Assembly: GCA_035610835.1 (NCBI GenBank) | Contig: CM069455.1 | Coordinates: 18,427,874 to 18,491,873 of the forward strand | Reading direction: 5' to 3' | Length of the DNA: 64,000 nucleotides | Origin: Ophiura sarsii | Taxonomy: Eukaryota > Echinodermata > Ophiuroidea > Amphilepidida > Ophiuridae | Part shown: positions 24,606-36,017 of the stretch, one piece after another | Layout of the letters: every line of letters starts with the position of its first letter | How positions within the stretch are numbered: the first letter of the stretch is position 1 | The notes under the pieces: generated by a model | The model's database searches: none | What the model saw: the letters and a program-made list of their open reading frames with translations, nothing else | What the model was told of the DNA's origin: nothing | Position numbers and translations under genes: made by a program

Positions 24606-24701
24606 CTGACATTCTCCTCCGTTACTGTTATCCTCAGAGTGAAAGGAGGAACAGCAGTAGATGTATCTGTTCATCACCATCCTCTACGACATGTTGGCTA
24701 T
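24606..24701 (-). CDS. Gene B, terminal coding exon (stop at 24636-24634)
   Basis: On the minus strand an acceptor (TTCAATTACAG) precedes AT AGC CAA CAT GTC GTA GAG. The exon must be read in phase 1, which is exactly the phase left by the exon at 28623. The joined codon is GAT and the tail reads DSQHVVEDGDEQIHLLLFLL and then SL before TGA. The other two frames close within the first 15 bases, which supports the phase. A donor-like site at 24605 lies 28 bases after the stop and may be an unused site or a 3' UTR intron. The short acidic then leucine-rich C-terminus has no recognisable domain. Confidence 0.55.
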
Positions 24702-25247
24702 CTGTAATTGAATAAACACATTGTTGCTATGATATTGAAAGTATAGGATATTTTCGGTGCAAAATAAAATATAATAAATCTGCTTCAATCGAAAGAAAAA
24801 CCCTTACGATGCTCAATGCAATGGTATCATTTACATCTATATAAAAATCCGTAACATCAAGAGAAATATCACATTTTAAGATTTTGAAATATATTCTGCT
24901 TCACAGTATTTGGATTATTTTGTCCATAAGCATCATTAGCGGTTCTAAATGACCAGGTATACATGTATAACCGAGCGCCGGTTCACTTTATCCCGTTAAC
25001 ATGGTTAATCTCTTAAACAAAATCCAGAAATGGTGTTGTTAAGTATTTAAAATCTTCATTTAGCATTGTTTAGGGATATCAAGCTGTAAGAAATGTGCAT
25101 ACTGTGACCTGCCACAGTTTATCTTCAAACCTTGATTTTGAAGTAATTAGATCTGTCATCGCTCATAGAGCTCTAAACTTGGAATTTTGATGGTTATATA
25201 AATGCAACTATATGCATCCACCTAAAAATCACTCATAGTCATAGAGA

Positions 25248-25480
25248 CAGTGGCGTAGCCAGTGGGGGGGGGGGGGGGGGGGGGGTGTCTGTCAAGAAAA
25301 TTATAGGGACAATCGGGAAGACAAATGGAAAATCGTGAAAGTGAGAAAAAAAGCGAAAAGGGAAAGGGGAAGGGAAAAGAGGGACAGATATAGGCCAAAG
25401 TGAAAGAAAAGGAAGGAAAAGGGAAAAGAGAAAGACGCAAAACGTTGAAAGAGAAGGGAAAGAATCGCAATTCTTTGAGA
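25248..25480. repeat. CAGTGGCGTAGCCAG plus 22-G run plus polypurine tract
   Basis: CAGTGGCGTAGCCAG is followed by a G run (25264-25285) and then almost 200 bases that are nearly all purine on the plus strand (GGGAAAGGGGAAGGGAAAAG and similar). The same module recurs at 57596 and, inverted, near 53573. Open frames here are composition artefacts. Confidence 0.8.
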
Positions 25481-27120
25481 AAGGTTTTGCAAAATCACTG
25501 ATTGCCCCTTTCATTTTATTTTGCATTTGCAACCCTTCTACCCCTACTAAAAAGTTGGCAGAGCGCAGCCCCACCCCCAATATTGATATCCGTCGATTGA
25601 GAATGAGTCGTCGGTTGAGTATGTGGGTGGTTGGCCGGCTTTTGCCCTGAAAGACCATCAATAGGCCCATAAGTTGTTTATTTTGCTCTCAAAGAACACA
25701 CATTTAAGACCTTATAGCCAAAATTGACTATAATTAATTAAAAATAACCCATCATTTTCGCCATCTCCGCGCGCATTTAACTAAAAAATGTTTTGGCGGT
25801 TAACAAAAGATGACCACAATCCTGACTTTACCCGCCCAAAAAATGAAATACCGAAATGGTGAAGACAATTTGTTTAATTCATAAATTCATCAATTCATAA
25901 AATAAGTATTCACGATATTCATATGCATCACCATGAACCAAATATTTACTAGTTGCTGAAGATTTGAACTTCTTTTTGTTGAAGAGTTATGTTTTAGGCC
26001 CATATTTAATATGATGGATTTCAAAATGAATTTTGGCTATGAAAATGGCTTTAAAATTGTGTTTTTAAGGCCTATAATAACAGAAGAATAATTATTCTGA
26101 AAGGGGCCTTTGCCCATTTCGACCTCCAATGCCCCTCCCCAATATTTCTGCCTTAACCCCAAAATTGTACTCGTTTCACTCGCGAGCCCCACCTATATTT
26201 AAACACCCATCAGCCTCCACCATTTAATGACGCGCAATGGTTATTTTGACCCAATGTTGGATTTCTATATAGGACACTTATATTTATGGTATCAAACATA
26301 AAGTCAATAGGATTTGCATACTGCCAAAACTTCAATTTGGCGGGAAATATGGGAAATAGGATAAGCATGATAAGAGAAAAATAACGGTGAATCAGTTCAT
26401 ATAGACTTTGATGTTAAACAACTACAGATGTCACAATTTTCAAATAAGACACTATTGAAAATGGAATCGGTCATTTTATTGTTAGAAAGCTGTTGTGTTA
26501 ACGTTAAAGGTGGGTGAAAATGATGATTGGAGTATGTTTCATTCGACGTATAGTAGTATAATTGTAAACAACAATACGCAAAACGAAACACCCTTTCATA
26601 TTGTCTATATAGTAAAAATATATGGAACAAATAAGACACGTGGTGTGAATGTATAACAGGTTGCAATACATGTATTAAGTGTTTTTCCAGACTCGCACAC
26701 TGAACGTCAAATCGGTCGATAGGAATGAACAGCTATAATTGATTTTGTTTGTTCAAACCTATCAACCGAGTCCTGGTCCGATGCCGAGTCTGTTTTTTTT
26801 TACCTGTTACGTCATTTTCATATAATACATGTGTGTGATTTTCATATATCACACACTAAAAAGAAACCTGATAATTATGATGCCTATCTTTGGCCCTGGA
26901 CAATATTAAACATGTTAAAGGAATTTCTGTTTGCATTATCGGTTTAAAACTTATTTCATTTCATTGAATGACACCAGAATCACCATTATCATGATTATTG
27001 CCCCTTCTTTAAAGAATTTGCCTAATTCAAAATTGTGTAGTGTAAAAGACAAATGTTCCCAACTTTACATCGACGCAGATCCTGTGGGGGACGGGACCCA
27101 CTAGGTGGAGGACGCTATCA
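25481..27120. other. Intron of gene B, no gene recognised
   Basis: AT-rich DNA between the two known exons of gene B. The 89-codon minus frame at 26397-26666 has no splice context or family match. Confidence 0.4.
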
Positions 27121-27126
27121 AAAAAG

Positions 27127-27160
27127 CCCCCCCCCCCCCCCCCCCACACACACACACTTT
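27127..27160. repeat. C run followed by (CA)n
   Basis: About 19 C followed by seven CA dinucleotides. Confidence 0.9.
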
Positions 27161-27287
27161 TTGTGACTGTTTTGTAGGCCTACGATAGGCCCAGCTATTA
27201 CTTGTAGCGAGGAACTCAAAATCAGTTTTTATCCTCGTCTACCGCCTCGTTTGCTCAACTGCAAACATTTTAACCATTGAGCAATTA

Positions 27288-28457
27288 CTGTCGCTTCAAT
27301 TAGCTTATATTAGATTCCTGTTTTTCGTAAATATTTGTAAAAATACACTGTTTTGTGAAAACTCATGAAAGAAACAATATACACCCTTCTTAGACCCAAC
27401 GATATTTATTCATTTTAAAAGTCAGAAATCAATATTTAATATCATTTCTTTTGAATTTTGCCTTATTTTCGAAGGAAAATCAGGATCACCGTTGGGGTTC
27501 GCGGCCTGGTCATATATCAAGTAGGATAGTCTATTTCAGCACAGGGAGAATTATTACAGCTATCTTGAAGTTTTACTAATCTGTGTTTACGATTTTCAGA
27601 GAGAATATAGGCCTGCTTTGATGTATTTGATAGCACAATTCATTCCATATATTAGAGGTTGTATGCCAGTTTAATTGAATGTGGAACAGGGCGGGTTCGA
27701 AGCATGTTACAAATACCTTTGTAACCAGTTCCGCTCGATGACTATGACGAAGTCAATGATCGATATTAATTCTGATACTTTCGCTTAAGGTGTTCCCTCA
27801 CCCCGACAACCTTACCTAAATGACACGGCTACGAAAAATTTCAATGAATTCTAATAAATGTCAAACTGGTTTACGCACTCGGTGTCTAGGCAGCGAATAA
27901 TATCCGCCTGGGTAATCACTTATTAAGTACAGACGGTGTTGTCTTTTCTTAATTCGTGTACATCATCTGCAAATGCTTTCTTATAATATATATAAACTTT
28001 TACTTCAATTCAATTTACGGGTAGCGGGGACATTAACAAGTTTAAGTAACACAAGTTGGTATTATAATCTACGAAGCACGACCAGAACATTTAGATAAAA
28101 GAAATAAACCTAGTTTGCTGGTTAAAATGGTTCCATGTGCATTTATATGCTCAAAACAACCTTTGCTACAAATAGAATCAATCAGAATCCTATACAAATG
28201 GATATCCCCATTTTACAAATGGATAGTTCAGTGAAAAGTTTTGGTACCCAACGTTATGAAGCTTTTTCATTTTTTTAGCGGGAAAACAGTAAATTTGTAA
28301 AGAAATCAGTATTTTTCTTCAACTTTGTCGATTGGAAATTGAAAAACCTATTGGGTCTAACAGCATTAACCAAATTTTAATTCATGATTTTTCACATCTA
28401 TCATTACTTTTTTAGATATTTACGAAAAACAGGAATCTAAGCTAATTGAACGGACAG
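27288..28457. mobile_element. CTGTC...GACAG TIR element, copy C (1.17 kb), inverted
   Basis: Opposite orientation to copies A and B. The left end CTGTCGCTTCAATTAGCTTA matches the right end of copy B, and the right end (reverse complement CTGTCCGTTCAATTAGC) matches the left ends of A and B. TA flanks both sides. Copy C retains the left-end segment missing from B. It lies in the gene B intron. Confidence 0.85.
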
Positions 28458-28622
28458 TAGTATCTTTTGGTTCACAACAACATTGGATCTGCGCCCCTCA
28501 ATGTTCATGTTTATATTTAAAATGTCAAATCACACATGCAGGGCATTACTGAACATTTTTCTTATCATATTGACCAACCTTCGTATAGTTCTGAAGTGTT
28601 CCCATCTAGGATTACGCCTTAC

Positions 28623-28782
28623 CTGATATACTCTCGAGGATGGCTTCATCTAAATCACGCGAGTCATCCAATTTTTCACCGTGGTTGATGAGCTTCCTGA
28701 CACTTAATACTGAATTGGAAGTGCGAGTAAAATCCATTGCTGGTGAAGGTTTCGTTAAGTTACAGGCATTACACGTTTTACT
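28623..28782 (-). CDS. Gene B, penultimate coding exon
   Basis: On the minus strand the acceptor ATTTCGGATTGCAG precedes AGT AAA ACG TGT AAT GCC. The donor ATCAG then GTAAGGCG follows GAG AGT ATA TCA G. The 160-nt exon gives 53 residues, including KTCNACNLTKPSPAMDFTRT, SVRKLINHGEKLDDSRDLDE and AILESIS. It is charged, with a CNAC pair, and predicted mostly helical by eye. It splices in phase 1 to 24701. Frame can also be extended upstream to an ATG at about 28821, so it might be a first exon instead. No family is recognised. Upstream exons may lie beyond the assembly gap at 29.4 kb. Confidence 0.6.
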
Positions 28783-28822
28783 CTGCAATCCGAAATCATA
28801 AAAATAACATTGACAGTACATG

Positions 28823-28980
28823 GAGGTAAGTCTATCTGAGATCAACTAAGTTTATGAGATCAACTAATTACTAAGTCTATCTGAGATCAACGAAATCTAT
28901 CAGAGATAAGTCTATCAGAGATCAATACTAAGTCTAATCAGAGATCAATTTTAAATACTAATCTGAGATATATGAATATA
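28823..28980. repeat. Short degenerate repeat AAGTCTATCTGAGATCAA
   Basis: Six to seven imperfect copies of an 18-30-base phrase containing TCTATCTGAGATCAA, directly next to the gene B exon. Confidence 0.75.
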
Positions 28981-29070
28981 TTTGTTTTCACACCTTAGAA
29001 TAATGAGCTATTGGTGCCTGAAACATCAAAAGCATTGCATTACGTAACCTCTTAATTTGTTTGTTTGTGT

Positions 29071-29342
29071 TTATGTAGAATGATACATAACTGCCATGTA
29101 ATGTATTATATAGCACCCCATAACTTTTATGTAAAACATTACAAGGATTATGTAAGATTTTACTTGTTAATTATGTAAAATTTTACTTAATTATTATATA
29201 TCACACTCACACAAGAAACAAAATTACACAGCTTGTGTAAAAGGTTATATATGTAATCTTACATAATCCTTGTTATGTAATGGTTCACATAAAAGTTATG
29301 GGGTGCTATATATACATGGCAGTTATGTATCATTTTACATAA
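29071..29342. mobile_element. 270-bp foldback element rich in TTATGTAA
   Basis: The left arm (TTATGTAGAATGATACATAA, then GCACCCCATAACTTTTATGT) recurs as reverse complement in the right arm with small indels. The arms are about 90 bp. It lies just before the assembly gap. Confidence 0.85.
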
Positions 29343-29406
29343 GCTGCGCAATTATTATTTTTTTCAGTGATGGTCTGGTTCAACTCCCAATATTGGGATA
29401 AAATTG

Positions 29407-29506
29407 NNNNNNNNNNNNNNNNNNNNNNNNNNNNNNNNNNNNNNNNNNNNNNNNNNNNNNNNNNNNNNNNNNNNNNNNNNNNNNNNNNNNNNNNNNNNNN
29501 NNNNNN
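29407..29506. other. Assembly gap (100 N)
   Basis: Exactly 100 N, so it is probably a scaffold gap of unknown true size. Frames drawn across it are meaningless. Confidence 0.98.
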
Positions 29507-31110
29507 TGTACATCATGCCTTTGCCCTTCGGTATACAACTCGGACTTTTTACTGTCTGATAAGTCCACCCTCCCTATGGCCCTGTTTAAAGCTGGCTACG
29601 CCACTGATTCGCGCATGTTGGATGTGCCGGCCCGCCGCGCGCCAGTGGTCCGCATTGCGGCGCGTTATTGGTCACTCTCGATCATAGTTCGGCGTACCGG
29701 GCTCGATTCTCATGGCGGCATTATTATCACATCAAACCACTTCTGGATGTTATCATCAATCAATGCATTGTCGGCTGCTTTAGTCAAAATTAAATATTAT
29801 ATACCAAGGAATATACAATCACTGGATATACCCACTTTGCCTATCTGTGATATACCATTGAACCGTCAACGCCTGAATCTTTTCCGTGAACTTTTCATGC
29901 CAGTGATTGGGCTTTTCCACCCCAAACTGGCCTGAGCCCGGGGGTTAGATCTACGGTTGATTAGCGCATTGCAAGAAGTTGTGTCACTTGCTATGCAGCA
30001 CATACTCATTAGGCATTTGTCCAAAATTTTAGTGGACAAATCCAAAGCGATCGGACGCATGCGTAGAAAAAAATGTCGTCCCCTTGACTCTCCAGAGGGC
30101 CTTTTCGATATTCAGACGATGGCGGACATAGGTTCGTGTGACGAATAACTAGGTGAAATTCGATGTGGGAACGCTCGGACTGTAGGGAACGATGATATTT
30201 CTGACTTCAACAGCGCCAGGGCATCGTTCGGGGACCGTTTGATTATCACTCAGGTCGAGTCAGTATGAAATTAGGTAAAACACTCCGACATAACATTGAA
30301 ATCAACGGAGATTCAAAGATTACGGCCGTTCGTGTCCACTATCATGGTCTGGTACTTTTCATTTTCGACTTCACAAATGACGTATATTCATTGATATGAT
30401 TATTCATTGTATATTCATGACCGTCTATGCTTTCAGCGATTCGAACAATACAGTGTCAGGCGCCTGTTTTAACCCCAGAGAACTACCGGCCGATTGGTTA
30501 GAAAGATAGATACATCATTTATTGCGCCAATCAGAGACAGTGTTAGAATAATTGTATCCCTGATAAAGATTGGAGTGAAATATTTTACAAGCTGCATTTT
30601 AATTGGCTATTCAAATGAGTATATCTTGAAATACACCATCAGAACCACTGTAAGATAGGCCGGTAGTGCCCAGGGGGTTAAGCTGATCATGGGTATGATC
30701 TAGCTGATATCATGAACTATATTTCATTAGGATCAGCGTAGTCTGTAAAATGTGCACTATGTGTTAAAATACCGGCTCGGGCGGTTGAAATAAACTGGGA
30801 CATTATCAATAAAAGACCTAGATGCCCCTGCCCCTCTATCTTCAAGCCTTTCCCCTTGTACTTGGTAAGAGTGACACTACTCTTCACAAAACTCACCACA
30901 TCGAATTCAGTATAAATCGCGGGTGCTCCCAGTAAATAAGGAATTGCCTCCTTTTCGTTTGCTCAATACATCGCATTTTTGCCCACTCACTCCCCATGCA
31001 AACCATGATTCAATACATAATGAAGACTGCAATTAACTTTGAACCTGGAATAAGTATATTCTTTCCCATTATTTTAGGTGACAAAAAAGACCTTAACTGA
31101 CCCGTAACAA
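29507..31110. other. No gene recognised; higher GC stretch and a CAGTGGCGTAGCCAGC end
   Basis: The region after the gap is more GC-rich than average (around 29600-29720). It contains GCTGGCTACGCCACTG (29591-29606), the inverse of the CAGTGGCGTAGCCAG module, but without a G run here. Open frames at 29576-29935 and 29957-30148 match nothing I know. Confidence 0.4.
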
Positions 31111-31129
31111 CACATATTGGCGGATACCG

Positions 31130-31495
31130 TATACTGCATGTGTTTTTCAAATCACCTCCAGTTAAGGATATGTGGAGAAAACCCCGGGGGTTACTTTCGC
31201 CAAAATCGTACGTGGATGTGTCTACCGGACTTCGAAAATGTGACTTTCCCTATACCTATTTTTTGGCTAATTTCCCACCCATCAATATACCAATTCTGTA
31301 AGAAAAGCACCCAATTGTGCACAAATTGGGCGCTTTTCCCAAAAATGCCTCAAAATACACCCAATTTATGCCAATTGGGCGCTTTGGTTTGTGATGAAAA
31401 CCACCCCATCGCTATACCAATTTTTGCAAAAAGGCACCGTCAAAGGTAGGCACATATACGTATACCATATCAATGTGAGAACCCCCCCCCCCCCG
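31130..31495. repeat. C-run-ended repeat with internal CAATTGGGCGCTTT copies
   Basis: CCCCGGGGGTTACTTT stands at the left and a C run (31482-31494) before GGAG at the right. CAAATTGGGCGCTTT and CAATTGGGCGCTTT repeat inside. It resembles the other G/C-run-bounded repeats of the window. The 110-codon frame here is a by-product. Confidence 0.45.
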
Positions 31496-33340
31496 GAGAA
31501 AACTTGCACAGTCCATCGTGCAATCAAATAAGTCATGTTCGTACAAATTGATGAATTTACTTGGTTAATACCCAACAAACAAAACCGAGTTTACGTCGAG
31601 AAATCAATCAATCTAGAATTCTTAAAGAAAGGAACATTGTCTCATCCCATCTAATAATGTAAAATAATATGAGCGTGGGACTTGAATTACACATTGGGTT
31701 ATGTGGTAACAGACTTTGTGTTAACGAGGTTTCACTGTACGTAATTACAATGCTTTCATTATAGTCAATGTAACCACGTTACCTATGTACTCAGTGGTGA
31801 TAGTCCATGGTTTGCCGGTATTTCCTGCCCCGCGGGGAAAACCGGGCGGTAAATACCGGTATTTACCAGTAAGTAGCGCGAAGCAAATATTGGCCAAAAC
31901 GGGAAATACTTAAAAAATCAGTTCCAAAGCCTAATTTACTTTGAAAATCATTAAGATTAACTAACAAACACACCCCACTAACATACACCCCGGCACAAAA
32001 GGTTACTAGTGGCAGGGGCTGGGGATGACCAGGTTACTTCATTTAATAATGGACGTCAAACCTCTCTCTTATGGCCTACGACTTGTCAACAAGCCATTTC
32101 TGTTTAGAAACCCTTTGTAAACATTTTTCTTTTCTAATGTATTTTTTTAAAGTCATCTAGGATCACGCGTTATGAACTCGCCTTCCAATAGGGTGGTGCC
32201 GTTACATTTTTTAGTTTCATGCTGTCATTTTCCTCAAATATTTTTAAAACCACAAAAGCTATCTCAACAAATTTGGTATCATTTTAAAGCCCTAATAACA
32301 AGCTATCTGCCTGCCAAATGGCATTGGTATAGCTAATATATACATAAAGGGAGATACAGCTGTTTGATGTTTGGGGACCAGGGGTGGTGCTGGAAGGGGT
32401 GCCGCTGGAAGGGGTGCCGCCTGTACAAACTCAATGGGGATAATCCCATGCTTTGTTCTTTTTACAATAACTAGTCATCCCATAATGTTACAAACACAAT
32501 TTTGGTCCCATTTCAAAGGATATTTAGTAGTCTTTAAGTATGTGGTTCAACAGACTTGTCAACTATTAGTAACAATTAATTAATTATGGATAAGACAATG
32601 ATCATCAGCTTTCTTCCTATTCGCTACACAGTCAACATGAATAATCAGCCTCAATTTACCGGATTTATAAAAATGACTATAACAGAAAAAGGTTTCAACC
32701 TATGATAGTAAAAGTATACATTTTTGGAAAGCTTGTGACTAGAGGAATTCAGAAATGCAGTTTATATCAGGGAAGGGTTCATCCTTAAACAAATATTTCT
32801 GAAAATTCTAAAAATATATAAAATAAAAAATTGGAGATATTCACTAGCCGGTATAATTACCATACCGACATAGTAACTTTGACAAATATATATCATCTAA
32901 TGGGTAATTTCATGAGGAATTCAAATATGTTAAAAAAAATAATGATAGGGGTAGGTATAAAAATATATGGATCTCAAATTAAAAATTAAAAAACTCCGAA
33001 TTTTCCGAACATTTCCGATCATACCATTTTAGTTCTTGGTCGTACTATAATTTCAATGGCATATTTAGTTTCCTCGTGCAATTTCCCTTCAGAAAATGTA
33101 TACTTTTAGTACCTCAGGGGGGTATACAAGCAGATATAAATGTGTAAAGTTAAAATCAAGTCGCGAAAGCCAAAATCCGTGTGTAACGCGAAAGGAGGCG
33201 AGCTTAAAACACATGACCCTATATAATTGATATGAAAATTACATGTTTAATATTGGCTAAGAAACACAGATATAGCACAGAATGATTGGATTAAATATTA
33301 TGTTTATCAAAACCAGTGATTGAGGCGAATAAATATAAAT
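31495..33340. other. No gene recognised
   Basis: AT-rich DNA. Small features only: the palindrome at 31848-31867 and a 15-base direct repeat (GGAAGGGGTGCCGCT) near 32391. Confidence 0.4.
31848..31867. repeat. 20-bp perfect palindrome
   Basis: GGTAAATACCGGTATTTACC reads the same on both strands. No gene is adjacent. Confidence 0.95.
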
Positions 33341-33344
33341 ATTC

Positions 33345-33650
33345 ACTCACCAGCTAACGTTTCTTCTGACTAGTTCAGTCAGATTTCATCAGAGTTGTGA
33401 TCCACTGTTGGAACCGCGGGAACTGGTGTTGCCAGAAACGCGGGAATCAGAGTGGCCTGATTCTTTCTTCAACAGCGGATTATTAACATTATAGCACAGA
33501 ATGTTTTTGCCAAACAGTAGAGTGCCATGAGATATTACATCAATGCCCAAGTGAACTGGGCATATATTAATGTTAAAAACAATTGTGTTTTTATTTTGTC
33601 TCGTGAACTCCATATCGTATGAAATAAAGCTAAGACCCCACATCCCATAG
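33345..33650 (-). mobile_element. Candidate 3' end of a Penelope-like retroelement with hammerhead-like core
   Basis: On the minus strand a frame ends NNPLLKKESGHSDSRVSGNT and SSRGSNSGSQL before TGA. Immediately after comes CTGATGA (33392-33386), a perfect 7-bp stem with loop (TCTGACT, GAACT, AGTCAGA) and GAAAC (33363-33359). Penelope-like elements are known to carry hammerhead motifs near their ends, often after a GIY-YIG coding region. Only a short 3' piece is visible here and the protein match is weak. A donor-like GCTG then GTGAGTG follows at 33350, so a 5' UTR exon of gene B is an alternative. Confidence 0.35.
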
Positions 33651-33690
33651 TAAAATTACAATGTGGCCCTCCAATTATTTATATAATGAG

Positions 33691-34100
33691 TTAAAGGGGC
33701 ACTAAGAGATGTGTTGGAGGCAGCGCCCTCAATTATGATAAAAACTGGGATTAGTATATTTTTATAATTGTATTACATGTATGAACTTACACCTATAAGG
33801 ATTAAGAAAAATCAGCCCTCTATGTACAATAAAACGTCGATTTTAAAAATGCTCCTCCCGCGGGACGAGCATTTTACGTCCGACAGTATCCCCCTGCAGT
33901 ACGCGTGATACATAACGCGAACCATATTTGCATAGAGGGCGTTTTTCAATAAATAGCGATGATATTGTTTTAATCAAGTTTTGCTGTGTTTTTGCTAGTA
34001 GAAACAACAGTAATGGCCATTTTTAATGTTCATCTTGAATTCTGAAGTTTTTAAATGTTAAACATTTAAAATTTTCAACACCACTTAATGTGCCTTTAAA
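33691..34100. mobile_element. MITE family 3, copy 2 (inverted, diverged)
   Basis: The left end TTAAAGGGGCACTAAGAGAT and GGCAGCGCCCTC match the right end of 23648-24022. The interior AAGGATTAAGAAAAATCAGC matches in inverted orientation. The right end is CACTTAATGTGCCTTTAAA. Confidence 0.75.
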
Positions 34101-34274
34101 CCCTTCCCCCATTAGCTGCTGACGTCAGGCTTTCCCGATCCATAGCAATTGTTGTTTTCTTAATTGATTTGATTAATTGATAGGTTAATGATATTTTATA
34201 ACACCTTTTTCTTCCATTGGATTGTTCCTCCAAAAATTGTATTCATAGTTCAGCCATTTTTATTTTTATTGCAG

Positions 34275-34331
34275 ATACCATTAACCAACCTATAACAGTA
34301 AGGAAACCATGGCACAATTATACTCTGACAG
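34275..34331 (+). CDS. Gene C exon 1: start codon exon of the GIY-YIG/ZU5/CARD/Death gene
   Basis: A strong acceptor (TTTTTATTTTTATTGCAG) opens the exon and a consensus donor (CTGACAG then GTAAGTAT) closes it. The only ATG in good context, ACCATGG, is at 34309. It gives MAQLYSD and leaves two bases, AG, so the exon ends in phase 2. The next exon, read from 37770, needs exactly one base to complete the codon (AGT, Ser), so the two join in frame as MAQLYSDSVSSRGGITFDD. Because the exon starts at an acceptor, at least one non-coding 5' exon should lie upstream. No signal peptide is present; the product should be cytosolic or nuclear. Confidence 0.7.
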
Positions 34332-34902
34332 GTAAGTATATCTAAACTGCTCAAAAAAAGTTTAGAAATTGTTTTCAATCACATATAGTGAGCGAAGTAT
34401 CAGTGAGTTACTCAGTTTGCCGATCGGAAGCCACTTTTAAATTAAAATTTGGTCGGCATAGAATTGGTGGCGCTATACCGATAAGGCGTGATTGTAGCAG
34501 ACGACGCGACGCTGGCCACGCGTCTCTCAGACGACCCAATATGACAACGAGAGTGCACCATTTTGAATTATTTTTAACAGTCATCGCCCGGTTAACGATG
34601 AAAATTCTTCTAATTATGATGAATTTGTCAAAATGATTAATAACATTCGCGATTACCGTCGTCTGTGTAAATCTACAGCGCCCCCAAACCTATGCCGACC
34701 AAAAATGACGTTAAACCTGGTTAACCATTGTTAAACGCGTTAAACGCCGGTCACGGACGCATTCCGGACGATTACCATAATTTATTCAAATATGCAAAAG
34801 GGACCGTTTTCGCTATGTACGTTAGTATAGGACTTTCCTATCCCAAAATTAATAGTATCCCTGGTATATGCCTACTGCGCGAATGTGTAGCTGAGAGGGC
34901 CG

Positions 34903-35123
34903 TGGCTTAGTGGGTGGGACGTGGGGCTTGAGAACGGAGGGTCGCAATCTGAATGTGCCAACATCAACACTATTTCGTGCTCAAAAGAACATCTTTGTCG
35001 TCTGTCCAGTGAAGTGTTACATAGACCACATAACAGTGTAGTGTGATAATATATATTGATTTTTAAGCCCAAAATAGTGTTGATTTTGGCACTTTCAGAT
35101 TGCGACCTCCCCATGTTCTCAAG
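34903..35123 (+). mobile_element. tRNA-SINE-like sequence folded into an inverted repeat
   Basis: An A-box-like TGGCTTAGTGG (34903-34913) is followed by CTTGAGAACGGAGGGTCGCA, a possible degenerate B-box region. From 34927, CTTGAGAAC, GGTCGCAATCTGAA and CAACACTATTT recur as reverse complement ending at 35123. Best read as a SINE captured in a foldback or two head-to-head SINE copies. Confidence 0.45.
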
Positions 35124-35230
35124 CATGTGGCTGCTGGAACAAGGGATTGCTTCAAGTGATACCATTGTAAAGATGAACAATCTGAGCGTTTACATGATAT
35201 ATTACACAGTGACGTACCGACCGACGTACG

Positions 35231-35703
35231 GGCCCAGTCAAACATAATAGTGTACACAGGCGTGACTAAAAAACGCGTAAAAAGGGGTGTTTTTTCAGTG
35301 TTGGACGCGTCACGCGAGTGACGCGTTAAGGGTATCAAAAACGCTGATTTTCAAGAAAAAGGGTGGCTTAATATACCTGTCGAACGTGTTTAGGGTAACT
35401 TGTTTTGTTCTCCGTTCCCAGAAGAATGTTATCCCCGTTTTTGCGATTTCTTTTGAGCGTCTCATTTCCAATTTGAGAATGCATGTGTGTCACTCGTCTC
35501 TACAGCGTCATAATCGCAAATAGACAAAACTTGTTTAGGGGTCATATTCTGGCAAGAACTTGTTTAGGGGTCAAAATTTGCAAGGCAAGCGTGACTAAAA
35601 ACTTGTTTAGGGGGTAATTTTGCTTGCAGGGTAAAACTTGTTTAGGGGGTGTCTGGAAAAAAATTGGTCACGCGTGTGTACACCATTAGGTTTGACTGGC
35701 CCC
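35231..35703. mobile_element. Foldback repeat, copy 2 of the hairpin family, ending in a C run
   Basis: The left end GTCAAACATAATAGTGTACA then GGCGTGAC pairs with the right end, whose reverse complement is GTCAAACCTAATGGTGTACA then CGCGTGACC. Inside are GCGTAAAAAGGGG, the hairpin ACGCGTCAC-GCGA-GTGACGCGT (35305-35326), AGGGTATCAAAAACGCTGAT and AAAAAGGGTGG, in the same order as copy 1 near 20.7 kb. Several AACTTGTTTAGGGG phrases follow. A C run starts just outside. Confidence 0.7.
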
Positions 35704-35704
35704 C

Positions 35705-36017
35705 CTGGCCCCCCCCCCCCCCCCCCCCCCCCCCACCGGCTCCAAATACCGGGACGCCAATTTCGCAATACCGGGACGCTAAATTCGCATAAGGACAAAA
35801 AATATGGCCTAGGCCGAAAACACTGAAGATTGGGCATTATTCATTAGGCCTATGAGGGGGGGGGGGGGGGGGGGGGGGCAACTTGACCCCCTCCCCCCCC
35901 CCCCCCCCAGCTCCAAATACCGGGACGCCAATTTCGCAATACCGGGACGCTAAATTCGCATAAGGACAAAAAATATGGCCTAGGCCGAAAACACTGAAGA
36001 TTGGGCATTATTCATTA
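35705..36017. repeat. 108-bp direct duplication, each copy preceded by a C run
   Basis: Copies at 35739-35846 and 35910-36017 appear identical (starting GCTCCAAATACCGGGACGCC). Each follows a long C run, and a G run (about 35857-35878) lies between them. Confidence 0.9.

Noticed and set aside
25222..25670. Minus-strand frames rich in F, S, P and L
   Set aside because: Translation of a polypurine/polypyrimidine tract and a G run.
29367..29687. Open frames spanning the N gap
   Set aside because: They include undetermined bases.
31117..31449. 110-codon frame
   Set aside because: Falls in a C-run-bounded repeat with internal duplications.
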